Source: Brachionus rotundiformis
Lineage: Eukaryota; Rotifera; Eurotatoria; Ploima; Brachionidae
DNA: 64,000 bases
Assembly (NCBI GenBank): GCA_016802295.1
Contig: JAESIW010000122.1
Span: forward strand, 248,001 to 312,000
Direction of reading: 5' to 3'
Numbering within the stretch: position 1 is the first letter of the stretch; each line of letters opens with the position of its first letter. The notes under the pieces were generated by a model that ran no database searches, had not been told where the DNA came from, and saw only the letters and a program-made list of their open reading frames with translations. Shown here piece by piece: positions 34,669-46,102 of this stretch. Made by a program: the position numbers and the translations under genes.

Positions 34669-35217
34669 ATTTTTTGCTTCTCTTTGGTAATTGGTGACAA
34701 TTATATCTTTAACTTTGGATCTGATCATTTCATACAAATTGTAGTCTAATTTTTGGTAGGATTCTTTGGTCGAGATGAGTTTGGTTTGATCGTCGACAAC
34801 TTGAACATGTGTTTTGGTAATATATTGGTTAAATGGCAACATTCTTGGAGTTGTTGATGTGGACGATAGTTTATAAATGGGAAAAAAGCGAGTTTTTCGT
34901 TGCTTAAGATCGTCCAAAGTTTGCTGGACATTTGAGTAAGCCATAACGCTCAAGCGCTCTTGTATGGTCTTGAGGGCAGTAAATTTTTGTCCTTCTTCAT
35001 AGTAGAGCCAGGCTAATTTTGGATCGTGGTCGTCAGAAAATTCACCTGGCGGAAATTTTGGTTTTACTGGCGGGTAAATGGCTTCGTCAAGATAGTTGTC
35101 TGGTAAAGTTTGTCGAACCGAAATTGCCGCTGGTTTGGGCTTATGTCCAGGGTGATTCCGATGCTTGAATCTAATGCTAATTTGGCTGAGACTGCCTCTA
35201 CTCTTTAACAGTATCAT
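34669..35217 (-). pseudogene. 5' half of a second mL65 (MRPS30) copy
   Basis: The open frame from ATG 35217 runs about 183 codons, almost identical to residues 1-183 of the complete mL65, then reaches the N gap. The rest of the gene is not present before the other duplicated sequence begins. It is either a truncated gene duplicate or an assembly artefact. Confidence 0.85.
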
Positions 35218-35652
35218 TATTTTTTATATTTAAATATTTTAATTGTTACTATAAAGTTATAAGCAAGTAAAATACTCAATTTTTTGTTGAAAATTTTATT
35301 ATATATTAAAAAGCTAAAAATTTGATTAAACTTAACAATTGTACTAATTAAATAATTTTTATTATTAAATTAATCAAATATCGGTTAGGCTTGTTGATTT
35401 TTAGACTAAAATGAACTTGAGTGATGTTTGGAACATGGTTGGCTCAATGATTACATAGTGTCTAAATTAGAAATGTTTAAGCTAGTTTGGATAATAAAAA
35501 AAACACGCTGTATTGAATGAATTTGGACTAAAATTTTTTTAGCTTTATTTGAATTTAGACAAAAAGATAAGGCTTATGCACATCAATTGTTAGTCTAATT
35601 GCTAAAAAAAAACTAAGTATAAAAACAAATGTAAAAAAATAAAAATCAAAAA

Positions 35653-36165
35653 ATGGGGAAGAATGGAAAACATCAAAAAGACGGTTTTGGTTATAAAAAA
35701 AGAATAAATAAGAAAATAAATGCGTTAGAAAATAAATTAAAACTAATAACCACTGCGTTTTGGTACGAGGAAGGTGAAAGGAAAATTTATTTTGCTGGGA
35801 AACTACAGGCTCAATACTTTCAATATAGAAACAATGATGGTTACCAAGATTTTGGTGGTAAATTACAAGCCCATTACTTCCCAAGTAGACAAAATGCTGA
35901 TTACCAAGATTGTGATGGGAAACTACAGACTAAAAACTTTCCATATAGAAACAATGATGGTTACCAAGATTTTGGTGGTAAATTACAAGCCCATTACTTC
36001 CCAAGTAGACAAAATGCTGATTACCAAGATTGTGATGGGAAACTACAGACTCAAAACTTTCCATATAGAAACAATGATGGTTACCAAGATTTTGGTGGTA
36101 AATTACAAGCCCATTACTTCCCAAGTAGACAAAATGCTGATTACCAAGATATTAATTGTAAATGA
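35653..36165 (+). CDS. tandem-repeat protein of unknown function
   Basis: 170 residues. The first ~50 are basic (many Lys). From about residue 55 the protein consists of 40-residue repeats encoded by 120-bp DNA repeats that are almost identical (units begin near 35858, 35978 and 36098). Each unit is itself two related 20-residue halves, GKLQAHYFPSRQNADYQD and GKLQTQNFPYRNNDGYQD, rich in Asn, Gln, Asp, Tyr and Phe. No signal peptide or membrane segment is seen. The stop is at 36163-36165. I recognise no family. The high DNA identity indicates recent expansion or homogenisation. The gene is divergent from the second mL65 copy, and the two may share a promoter. Confidence 0.65.
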   Translation: MGKNGKHQKDGFGYKKRINKKINALENKLKLITTAFWYEEGERKIYFAGKLQAQYFQYRNNDGYQDFGGKLQAHYFPSRQNADYQDCDGKLQTKNFPYRNNDGYQDFGGKLQAHYFPSRQNADYQDCDGKLQTQNFPYRNNDGYQDFGGKLQAHYFPSRQNADYQDINCK

Positions 36166-36544
36166 CATTTTTTAAAATAATAACTGATTCAAAAACTAAA
36201 ATTTTTTGTTAATTAATTGTATTTTGTTGTTTTTGTTGTACTTAAATAAATAATGTTTTAAAGAAATATTTTTTTATTTATAAACATATTTAAATTAATT
36301 TTTTGTACTTTTATTTAAATTCTCACCTATTTTGCCATCAAAATTAATTAATAAAAAATCTTTGTCTTTCTAATTGTGCTAATTTTAATTTATTTGACAA
36401 AAAGATTATTTCTAATTAAACTTGAATAAACAATTTAATTAAATCTAAGAGGACAAATGTAAAGTTTGTTACATTATAGTTGATAATAATTTTAATTATT
36501 TTATTATTTTCTAAAATTTTATTTTTTTTTATTTTTTTATCAAA

Positions 36545-38078
36545 ATGGAATCCAGGGAGCATTTAGTGTCTCTAAAAGTTATGAGGCTTTTAAAGCCTTC
36601 AACGTATTGTACTCTACCAGTCTATAGCGAGACCAGCGATACGACCAATCAATTTTCCAATTTTCTAATTGACCAAGCTTTCAACTTAGACTCAACTTCG
36701 ATCGAACTTAACAATCCTGCCGACTCTTCTCAGACTGATTTTTTGGTCATCCCTCAAATATTTGGGTAAATGAACTTTTTGGAAAAATTATCTTTCCAAG
36801 AAATAAATTTTCCACATCTAGAAATTTGTACATTGGCGAAAAGTTCATTAGTTACATATGTCTTTACAACCAAAGTAGCCACAGAGCCAAGGAAATAAGC
36901 ATCAAAGTTGAACTACAGACTTCGACCAAAATACCATTGAAATTTGTCTCGGACAAGAGCGACTACATGGAAGGACTTGATCCTGACCAAAAATTTGATG
37001 GAATAATTGAGCACGATGTGGTCGACCTTGGAAACCACATGTATTTTTATTTATTTTTTAGATTAAAAAATATTTTATTTTAAATAAATAAAAAATAATT
37101 TTAATTTAGTTTAATTTGCATGGTCAGCTATGTAAATGAAAAAGGAGAACGTCTAAGTTTTAAAAAGTTTTATAAGTTTTTAGTCTCACAGCCTTTTGAA
37201 ATAAAACCAACTTATCCATTTGACAAGCAAGACTATATTTGTAAGAACAATGAGGACATTTTATTCCAAGCTCAAATTCAGAACATAACCAACAATTATC
37301 TGTTAATGGAAAAGGTTCAGCTACAGCCGTTCAAAATTGGTGTAAAGGTGACCGAGATAAGGTCTTATGAGGAAAACGACAGCACAGCCAAACTACTCAA
37401 ACCATCTGAAATTAGACAGTACTTATTCAAAATTGGTAGTGAGGCCTTGAATTTGGAAAAAGCGGAACCGATTGGCAAGCTGGACATAAGCTGGAAGTAT
37501 TCATTTGGCGAAAATGGACACATCCAAACTCTTCCTTTGGAGCTGCCAGTAAATATGGTTGAATTAGAAGATAATTTTTTTTATATTGTAATTAAATATA
37601 GACAAGCTATTTGAATTCATTGAAAAAAGAGATAGAGCTTAAGTTTATAAGTGATCAGCAGGTGAGTAATGTGGCCGAGATGGTGGTGCTAAAATGCGAA
37701 ATAAGGAATAATAGTGGTGCAGAGCTAGAGTTGGAAATGAATTTGGAAAATTGTCCTGAAGACGAGAAAATTAATTTTTTTTGGCATTGTGAATTAGACC
37801 ATGCAATTGGTCGATTGGCGCCAAATAGTTCACATTTTGTAGAGCTTGCAGTGGTGCCTCTAAAAACCGGGCTTTTGGTAACTTATGACTTAAATTAAAA
37901 CATAATATTTCGTAATATTTGATTATTTTTTATCCAGAAATTGAGTGGTATTTGGATTATGGACGCTTTGTCCAAGAGAAAAATGGAATTTTGTCAAATT
38001 TTAAATGTTTTTGTCACTAGCAAAGATATGAGTGAAGAAATGTTCACAGAGATAAATTTGAAAAAATTAGTTTTATAA
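36545..38078 (+). CDS. TRAPPC13: trafficking protein particle complex subunit 13
   Basis: About five exons: 36545-36765, 36822-37040, 37110 to about 37557, about 37602-37879, and about 37938-38078. The first encodes HLVSLKVMRLLKPS, like the family's HLLALKVMRLTKP. Later exons encode NLYIGEKFISYICLYNQSS, ILICMVSYVNEKGERLSFKKFYKF and EAQIQN-like FQAQIQNITNN. They continue with IGKLDISWKYSFGENGHIQT and, last, SGIWIMDALSKRKMEF. TRAPPC13 belongs to the metazoan TRAPP III complex acting in ER-Golgi/autophagy traffic through Rab1. The predicted length of ~435 residues agrees with the family. Exon 3/4 boundaries are the least sure. Confidence 0.92.
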
Positions 38079-38118
38079 ATAAAAAATTATATTAACTTAT
38101 ATTAAAAGCATTTGTAAT

Positions 38119-38352
38119 TTAAAAATATTTATTTACTTTTAGAATAAAAAATTCAGAATTTGGAAAAATTTCCTTTTCAATAGTGACTTTTTTGTTCTTG
38201 AGATCAGATTCCACCAAAACCCAATTTATGAATACTCTCTACACAAAAACAAAAACCAATTTTTCGGCTCTTTAGAAAATTTACCATACACTTTTAACTT
38301 TACCAAAATTTTCTGAAATCATTTCATACGCATTTCCAATTTGGAATTGCAT
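38119..38352 (-). CDS. possible small two-exon gene, unknown
   Basis: ATG at 38352 opens MQFQIGNAYEMISENFGKVKS. After an intron with GT-AG ends (about 38288-38241) the frame continues RVFINWVLVESDLKNKKVTIEKEIF to a stop at 38119, about 60 residues in all. The composition is protein-like and splice sites are available, but I recognise no family. The gene would converge on TRAPPC13. It could equally be a 3' fragment of a longer gene or chance. Confidence 0.3.
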
Positions 38353-38787
38353 TTATTTGACCTGCATATCTAAAAATAAGCAAGTGATCTAATTTTAACA
38401 TTTAAAATATTTTTACTATAAAATTAATCTTTATAATTTATTTATTTGTTTTTTGTAATAAAAAGTTCTATTTAATTATTTATTTGAATTTATAAAAATA
38501 ATCTTAGCAATGTTTATCATTATAGTTGGCGCATATAAACCTCTTGACAATTTTAGTAGGAGAAAGTTTTATTTATTCTGGGAATGCTTTTTAGAAAATT
38601 AATTCAATAATCAAAAGATGGGAAGTAAATTCTTCACACAACAATTCCTAATGAGATTTTAAATTAATAAATTGTATTTATTAATAAACAATATATTAAA
38701 TAAAACGTAAGCACATCATTATAATAATAAATTTTAAGCCAGCGCATCTTTATAACTTTATGTAAAATCGAACAAATTGCCAAGATA

Positions 38788-39974
38788 ATGATAAAAGTTT
38801 TTTTAATATTTGCTGTTTGTTGTATCAGCTTGGAGCCAGCTTTTGCCAAGACAAGCAGCTTGGACTTGATAAAACAAGTCATTTTTCGTTTGCACAAAAC
38901 TCTGGACTTTTTTGAGCGTGACTACCAGTCTGTGAATCTCGATGGTCTTTTTGGCATACGCATTTCCCAAGGTGCATTCATCGAGCTAGAAAAAAAAGCC
39001 AAATCGAACCATTTGAAAAAGACCATCTCTCAACTAGCTCACCGAGTAAACCATTTGGCCAAAAAAATCCATTCAAACCTGGTCAGCTTATCTATTGACT
39101 ATGTTGACGGGTTTAATAGACTAGTTGACAGACCCTATATACCCAAAACAAGAATTAATTATGGTCTCCTTGGTCAAAATTCTCTCAAAATTAAACTAAA
39201 TAAAACTGATAATTTTAATGAAGAATTAAGCGATGAGTGCTATTTGGAGCTATTAAATGGGCGCTATGAACAGCCGATTAGGCCACAGTGCATTTATTTC
39301 TATACCACTGATGGTACTTCTGGCTATTCGTTGACCCATCAGCTATTATTTTTCATGATCGCTGATAATATTGATAGATTTGATGCCATTTCAGTACAAT
39401 TGGTGGACTTTTTGTCCAAAGAAAAAAATAGATACAAAACATTTGCCACCAATATTGCCAAAGAGTATGATGGAGATTTGAGAAGTACAATATTTAGGTA
39501 CTTTTGTACCCGGATTTATCATGATGCAGTCAATATTTACACAGACTACACAAATGCTAATGATTTTAAACAGGATCTTTTTATTGAGCAAAGTAAATTA
39601 AAGTTAAATTTTTAATAAATGATAATTATTTTTTTAAACAGTTGTTTTGTGTGGATCGATTGGTTTTGAAGAATTTTTTAAATCCGAATGGTTTGAGTTG
39701 ATATGTTCATTTCAGAATAAAAATGGATGCTTTAAGTAAAAAATAGATAAACAAATAGACAAATAATAATCTATAATTATATTTTTATTGTAGCCAACGT
39801 GAAAATAATTATAATTTAAATTTGAAAAATGTTGATCTGGGCACAATTTTAAGCATTGTAGATTCAAAAAGAGTAAAACGCTTCGATAGTTTAATGATGG
39901 ATGGTTGCTCGTCCCATCAAACTGGTTTGGCACTGGCTTATTTTTCACTAATGTTTAAATATATTATTATCTGA
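38788..39974 (+). CDS. secreted DUF4735 protein, C16orf89 homolog
   Basis: Three exons (38788-39592, 39642-39735, 39794-39974) join in frame to 359 residues. The N-terminus is a clear signal peptide (VFLIFAVCCISLEPAFA). The body contains DECYLELLNGRYEQP and SGYSLTHQLLFFMIAD, which matches the SGYCLSHQLLFF block of vertebrate C16orf89. Further on come GSIGFEEFFKSEWFELICSFQNKNGCF and the C-terminal MMDGCSSHQTGLALAYFS. The family is secreted, known in vertebrates from thyroid expression, and its molecular function is unknown. Conserved cysteines suggest a disulfide-bonded fold. Confidence 0.85.
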
Positions 39975-40385
39975 TTATATTCAATTTTAAATATTTAATT
40001 AATTAGTTGAAATATAATTATTAAAAATAATATGTAAAATCTCTCTATCGGATAAGTAATAAAATTCGAAAAAAAATCTAAAATTTAAACAAACTCTTTT
40101 CCAGGTTAGAGATTTTGGAGAAATTTTAAATAATTGAATAGAATTAATAATTAGAAAAAACTTTAAAATGATAAGCTTAATTAAAACATATAACTGTTTA
40201 ATTAATTAAGTAGCAGAATTTTTTAGATAAAAGTACAAAAGAAATTAGTATTTGGACTTTTATTTAATTAAGTAGTCTATAAAAAAAGAAAATAATTAGA
40301 AAATTTTATATAAACAATGGTTTAAAAAAAACAAGAAATATCCAATTATTAATTCATGAATCGTATTTAGTCTCGGACATTTTCA
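39975..40385. other. short AT-rich spacer
   Basis: I see no gene here. Confidence 0.5.
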
Positions 40386-40751
40386 TTAAATTGCACCATC
40401 AATGGACTCTTTATCATAATTATAGCTTTCATTTTGTTTTGAACCACTCTTCTGTTCGCTGATCCAATCTAAAAGGTTCTCAATTTCACCAATTGTTATT
40501 TGGAACTCATTGTTTGATTCCAATTCGGGCTTGGAACCATCAATGGACTCTTTATCATAATTATAGCTTTCATTTTGTTTTGAACCACTCTTCTGTTCGC
40601 TGATCCAATCTAAAAGGTTCTCAATTTCACCAATTGTTATTTGGAACTCATTGTTTGATTCCAATTCGGGCTTGGAACCATCTTTATCATAATTATAGCA
40701 TCTTCGTTTTCCCTTTTTTTTTACATCTTTTACTAATATTAGGCTTATCAT
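40386..40751 (-). CDS. small repeat protein, family member A
   Basis: 121 residues: a basic N-terminus (KDVKKKGKRR), then two near-identical 47-residue repeats coded by 141-bp DNA repeats. Each contains ELESNNEFQITIGEIENLL and DWISEQKSGSKQNES. The repeats are acidic and predicted amphipathic. No signal peptide or membrane segment is seen. A related copy lies at about 44692 on the other side of TEX10, on the opposite strand. I know no named family. A possible intron in the first codons (a GTAAAA after codon 6) cannot be excluded. Confidence 0.6.
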   Translation of the reverse strand: MISLILVKDVKKKGKRRCYNYDKDGSKPELESNNEFQITIGEIENLLDWISEQKSGSKQNESYNYDKESIDGSKPELESNNEFQITIGEIENLLDWISEQKSGSKQNESYNYDKESIDGAI

Positions 40752-41019
40752 TTTTGTTTTTGTAAAATTTTTTAATTCAAATAAGCGTTTTTAGTTTTTC
40801 ATCACCATTTTAAACCATATATTTAAGCTTTATTTTCTTTTAGGCTCAGTTAATAACCCTCTATTCTAATTATTGCATGTTAATTTGTTTTAAATATTTT
40901 ATCAAGCCACTTTAATTTTGAAAAATTTTACAAGACAAAAAAAATTTCAATTTTATAAAAATAAATTTTTAATTTAATTAAAAAAAAAATATTTTTCATT
41001 TCTACTTTTTTCAAATAAT

Positions 41020-44000
41020 ATGGGTAAGAACAAACCATCGAATTTGATTTCGTCCAATAAACCGGACTTTCAAAAGGTTAAGTTCAAAGTGGGAAAGAAA
41101 CTTCCCAAAAACCAAAATGAGACCAGAGCTACTTTTAAAGCCAAAACACTAATTATTAAGCAACAATTTCAAGAGAAAGAAGGTCCTGTGTCACAGCGCA
41201 ATCTCACATGGAAAGAACTGCTCGCTCACTTGGGACACTTGAACCAATCGGTCAAACTTGACGCATTGAACAGTCTTCGGGAAATGATAGTTCATAACCA
41301 AGATCTAATTCGTCTTGAATTTTCCATTCTCCTCGAAAATGTTTGTCCTTTATTCACTGACCGTGACTACAAAGTTAGAGAAAGTGCTATCCATCTATTC
41401 AAAACTCTTATTCTCTTGCCAATCTTTGCCAATGCACCAATGCTAAAACCATTCTATAATCTGATTACTGTTTACTTGTCTTGTGCCATGACACATATAT
41501 CAGACAACATCAAGTACACTTCACTCAAGATATTGGACATTCTGTGTGAGCATTTGCCAGAATTGGTCAAGTTAAACGCTTACACAATATTCGACAATTT
41601 TGTCGAGCAAATATCCAAGGCCAGTGTTAACAACGACTCTAAACGAGTATTGAAAAATGATCCGCTCAAGTTTTCGTCAACACAGTCATGGCGCTACAAT
41701 GTTCTCACTAGACTTCAAAAATTTTTGTCAATTATTTCCAAAGAATACAAAAATAGCCACACTGAACCAACTCTTATTTTGAACACCAATAGTTGGATAC
41801 TCAACCAGGACCAGCAGCATACAAAGCCACTTCCACTTCACATTTGCAAACGAATAACTAATAAAAAAAATGTCATCGATTTGAATGAGTTCTACAAGCA
41901 CTATTTGAAAATTGTAGCGCCTCTTTTAGTTGACTGCTGGATAGAGGCCAAACCAGATAAAAGTAACCAAACATAACCATTTACTTTTAACTTTAAAATT
42001 GATAAACTGCTTAAAAACAAGACTACATTGAATCCAGTGAGTCTCTGTCCATAATGTACTTGGTAATGAGCATCATCAATTTAATGATGGATAAATTGAG
42101 CCTGACAATTCAAGATTTGAGTCAATTTATCAAGGTAAGATTATTTAGTGTGTAAACTTGGCTGGTTTTAATTTGTTTCCAAGATTCCCAAGAACAGCTC
42201 AGTGGCTGCTTATATAGATGGCTTATTTTTGGCCGAGTTCCCATTCATTCTGGCCGAAAATTTTGACCTCGACAATGAACAAAACAAAAAATTAACTAAT
42301 GACCAAGTTGAAAACATTTATTTATTAATTCGATTGATTTTTTAATTGAGATAATTTAGATTTCAATAACTGGTCTTAATTTATTGATTTGTAAATTTAC
42401 CTCAAGTTCACTTTTGGTCATCAATGAGGAAAAGTGTTTGGAAATATTAAGCTTTTGCTTAAAGTCAATGGACTCTACTTGGTCCAATAGAACCAATGAG
42501 CTACATATTTTGCTTAGAATATGCCAGAAAATTTTTTCCAATTTTCAGGATTGTAGTAATTAATTAAAAAGTTTAGTTGATTAAAGCTTTTATTAAATTT
42601 GAAAACAAAAAAGATATTTTAAAGCCTTTTTTGAAATGCTGGCTAAAGGTGCTCGAATCAGACGAAAAATCTTGGTCCAACAAACTGCTTGTCTATGAAT
42701 TTCTGACACAAGAGTTTATGTCTAATCAAAATTTAATCACGTAATTAATTTAAAAATGGATCTTTTTTTAATTAATTAATTTTTTATCTTAAAGACTCAA
42801 CAATTCATTTGTTCTTTTTTTTAAACAGCTTTTAAAATTTCTAATGCTGAATTTGAAAGAGAAAAAGTTCGACCATATTGAACCGTTGGTCGATTGGATG
42901 AGAAATTTATCCATTCGAAGGGCCAAAAGTGCGGACAGTGCAGCCATTCTAACATTAATAGAAAATGAGTACATAAATATTCTTAATTTGGCCGATTTTA
43001 AAAACAAAGACCTAAGTCCAACAATGCATAAAAAATTGCTAGAACTAGTTAACTGGTTGCCAAAGATCAACCGCTACTTATTTACCAAATTAGCATTTCT
43101 GATCCTTGGCAATAGCTTGACAATTTTTAACATAAATCAACTTTTGTGCATACTCAAAAACAAGTATTAAATTAATTAAAATAATTTCTTTAAATTTGTA
43201 TCAATATTTAAAAAATGTGATCAGAATGGAGTCTGGTTTATGTGACCAAAGTGATTATTTGATGTTTTTGCTGCACTTGTTCAATGGTCATTCTAGCTTT
43301 GAGCTAATCCATGACACCAGGTCTAGTGTGACTGGCGAATTTTTTGTTTTCCAAGATCAAGACAAGTTCAAGGCTCATGTTGAGCTGTGTAAAGTAAAAA
43401 AGCCCAATAATTAAGAGATAATTAATTTAAATGCATAAATTGAAAGGAGTTGGAATTGTTTATATCAAGTCACAAAAACAGTGATTTGGTAATTAACCTT
43501 CTGTTATCAAGTTCGGTTCCATATTTGAACAAAATAGAAAAAGGTGTCTATTCCACAACGCTGTTTGGAAGTCTAAGCCTCATTTCACAGATAGCCAACA
43601 TTCAAAGTATGTCACAGACATACGACAACATTATAATTGTGTGGCTGGGAAACTCATTCTACTGGATAGCGACCAAATATTTTGAGCTAAGAAGTAGTGA
43701 CAGCAGTGACACTAATTTGGCATGCGTTAACCAATTGTTTAATAAGTCTGTTGAAATAATATCCAAAAATGACAAAGTTATCAATGACTGCGCCGTTCAG
43801 ATAGCCAATATGCTCAATTTATGTAATAAATCCTAAAAGATTGAATTTTATAAATTTTTTATTTTAATTTTTAGCAAATGATTTGAACAATGTCAAAAAT
43901 GTTTTTTTAATAATTAATTTTTTTATTAAAAATTATTCGGCTAAACTAACACCATCTATTATGCTATTTGAGAACATATACAATGTATTTCAGGTGAGTA

Positions 44001-44120
44001 TTGGTAAATAAATAGTTTAATTAATTAAATTAATTTGTTTGTTTTAAGAAATTAAATGAAACCGATTTTATTTGGTGGCACGAGTACACACATCTAGTCA
44101 AAGCTTTTAAAAATAATTAA
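41020..44120 (+). CDS. TEX10: TEX10 / IPI1-like ribosome-biogenesis factor (Rix1 complex)
   Basis: About ten short-intron exons: 41020-41962, 42022-42134, about 42185-42300, about 42360-42547, about 42608-42740, about 42795-43169, about 43200-43410, about 43447-43830, about 43870-43993, and about 44049-44120. The basic N-terminus (DFQKVKFKVGKKLPKNQNETRATFKAKTL) and HEAT-like repeats with NLTWKELLAHLGHLNQSVKLDAL match the IPI1/TEX10 N-terminal domain. The rest is a helical repeat protein. IPI1/TEX10 works with PELP1/WDR18/LAS1L in ITS2 processing and 60S assembly. The last exons encode IINFFIKNYSAKLTPSIML and a terminal WWHEYTHLVKAF. Exons 3-9 boundaries are approximate. Confidence 0.87.
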
Positions 44121-44124
44121 CCCA

Positions 44125-44640
44125 ATAGAAAAAAAACTATTCCATTCAAAATGTATAATTGAATTTTTTTCTTTAGATAATTTTTTCAATAAATTATTTG
44201 AAAAAATATATTGATCAATTTTATTTTTAAAAAGTGACAAAATTTGGTCATTTAGCAAGTAAAAATTTCGTTAGTCTTTGATAGTGTTTTTAGAGCCAGA
44301 AATGAAACAGTCTCTATATGTTTCAAATTCTTTAGTAGTTGGTGTTGCATGTGCTTTTCTGCAGTCATTCATATTAGAAAAAGGCTAACAATACTAACAG
44401 ATTCTGGATATAAAAAAAAGATAAAAATTTATTTAATTATCAAACTTAAGTATAAGAAAATCTTTTTATTATCTACCGTGTCAAGTGACGAAAAAAAGAA
44501 AAAACAAAATCGATGGTTTATTTTACCCTTATTATTTAAAAAAGACTGCAATTTTTTTTGTCTTGTTAATACTAAATAAATTAATGGCTCAGTAAAACTA
44601 AAAAGCAAGAAGCAAAGTTGCAAACAAAGATTAAAAGAGA
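44125..44640. other. intergenic region
   Basis: AT-rich, with no convincing gene. A low-complexity 76-codon frame at 44349-44579 is rich in Lys/Ile/Leu and probably chance. Confidence 0.4.
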
Positions 44641-44691
44641 TGCTTTTTAACAAGGACAAAAAAAATTAAAAAAACACGTGTTAAAGAAACT

Positions 44692-44937
44692 TTGCAGTTT
44701 CTAGATTGGGTAAGTAAACAAAACACGTCCATTGATAGTTCCGAATCGCAATTGGAATCAAACAATGAGTTCCAAATAACAATTGGTGAAATTGAGAACT
44801 TTTTAGATTGGATTAGTGATCAGAAGACGTGCAAAAAGAAGGCTCAAGAGAAGAATCAAGCGATAGTTAATTCTATGCCTATGGTAGAGAGTCCATTGAT
44901 GATTCCAAGTCGCAATTGGATTCAAGCAATGACTTAA
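44692..44937 (+). CDS. small repeat protein, family member B (partial or decaying)
   Basis: The frame contains FLDWVSKQ and then ESNNEFQITIGEIENFL and DWISDQK, nearly identical in DNA and protein to the repeat of the gene at 40386-40751. It reads from the first internal Met or leaderless TTG. Upstream in frame there is no ATG before a stop (about 44628), so the 5' end is missing or in another exon. The end after QKTCKKKAQEK differs from member A. In a shifted frame beyond 44895, SQLDSSNDL...KLENLSEK resembles another degraded unit. Confidence 0.5.
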   Translation: MQFLDWVSKQNTSIDSSESQLESNNEFQITIGEIENFLDWISDQKTCKKKAQEKNQAIVNSMPMVESPLMIPSRNWIQAMT

Positions 44938-44939
44938 AA

Positions 44940-46060
44940 AATTACAAAAGAAATTATAATTTTGGAAAATTAGAAAATCTTTCTGAAAAAAAATCAGATT
45001 TATTTTTGATTCAAAATCTTCATTTCTTTTGATTTTTTATTTTTATTAAAATCATCTTTACTTAATCGACTTTGTTATTATTACTTATAAATTATTTAGT
45101 ATTTTTTTCATTATTAAAAATTGTTATCATGTGACTGTAAGAAAGAAAGGATTAAGTTTCTATTCAAACTTATCTTAAACATTAACCAACAACTTATAAT
45201 TTGTTTTTTTTTCACACAATCTAAATAAAATAAAAGTTCAATTATTAATTTAAATTATTTTGACTAATTTGATTTTTTTTCAATTTATCTTATTCGATTT
45301 AATTATTTGTAAATTTAATGTCCAAAATTTCAAACAACTCAGAAACAAGTTAATTTAACTCTTGGATACATGATAATTTTACAATTTTAATACTTTTATT
45401 TATAAATAATTAAATTTAAATATTTGTTTTTAATTCATTTTTTAATTTAATAAAATAATTTGAGGATTATCATCACGCTGTTTAGAATGGACCAAGCCCT
45501 TCTTTTCAGCCTACCTACCGATTAATGTATTATGAATAAAAATGTTAAAAATTGTTTCAAAATAACAAAATAGAATTTCACATATAATTTAAATATATAA
45601 ATTTATATTTTAAAATTGAAAATTATCAGATAATTATATATTTTAAGATAAGTGAAAAAAAAACCAGTGCCAAAACAGTCGTCCATCATTAAACTATGAT
45701 GGCGTGTTTGTTTTTTGGAGTCTACAATGGCTAGAATTGTGTCCATATCAGCTTTTTTCTTATTATTTTCCAGCAATTAATGACCATGTTGGTCATAAAT
45801 CAATTGTTGCACTTATAGCTTTTGAAACAAAATAACCTGGGTTGAAATGAACGCTTGGCAACAACAAAGCCAGAGTACTATATAAATAATTTAAGAAAGA
45901 AGATAAGGAGGAAAAAATTTAACTATTAAGAATTTTATTAATTTTTGTTAATACAACTAATAAAATCTAGGCCAAATTGTAGAATATTTTTATATTTCAA
46001 ATTATGATAATTTGCCATTAACAATTCAAAAGTAAATTTCAACATTTATAAAGATTAATA
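44940..46060. other. AT-rich intergenic region upstream of BTBD9
   Basis: No gene was identified. It is the probable promoter region of BTBD9 near its 3' end. Confidence 0.5.
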
Positions 46061-46102
46061 TTGTTTTTCGTATTCATTTATAAGACTAGGTCTTGTGTAG
46101 AA

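Larger units (their letters stand above)
33197..35823. repeat. near-identical ~1.47-kb tandem duplication across a sequence gap
   Basis: 33197-34352 matches 34669-35823 at an offset of about 1472 bp, with only scattered differences (for example RPTLPDN versus RQTLPDN in the encoded protein, plus small homopolymer indels). The unit spans the 5' part of mL65, the intergenic region and the 5' part of the repeat-protein gene. It is interrupted by unknown bases at 34353-34668. This may be a real recent duplication or two haplotypes left side by side by the assembler. Confidence 0.92.

Noticed and set aside
34130..34700. Long frames through the N gap
   Set aside because: The frames run through unknown bases, so their length has no meaning.
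44349..44579. 76-codon frame upstream of family member B as its missing 5' exon
   Set aside because: Composition is low-complexity Lys/Ile/Leu and no splice pair gives a frame-consistent join to 44692.
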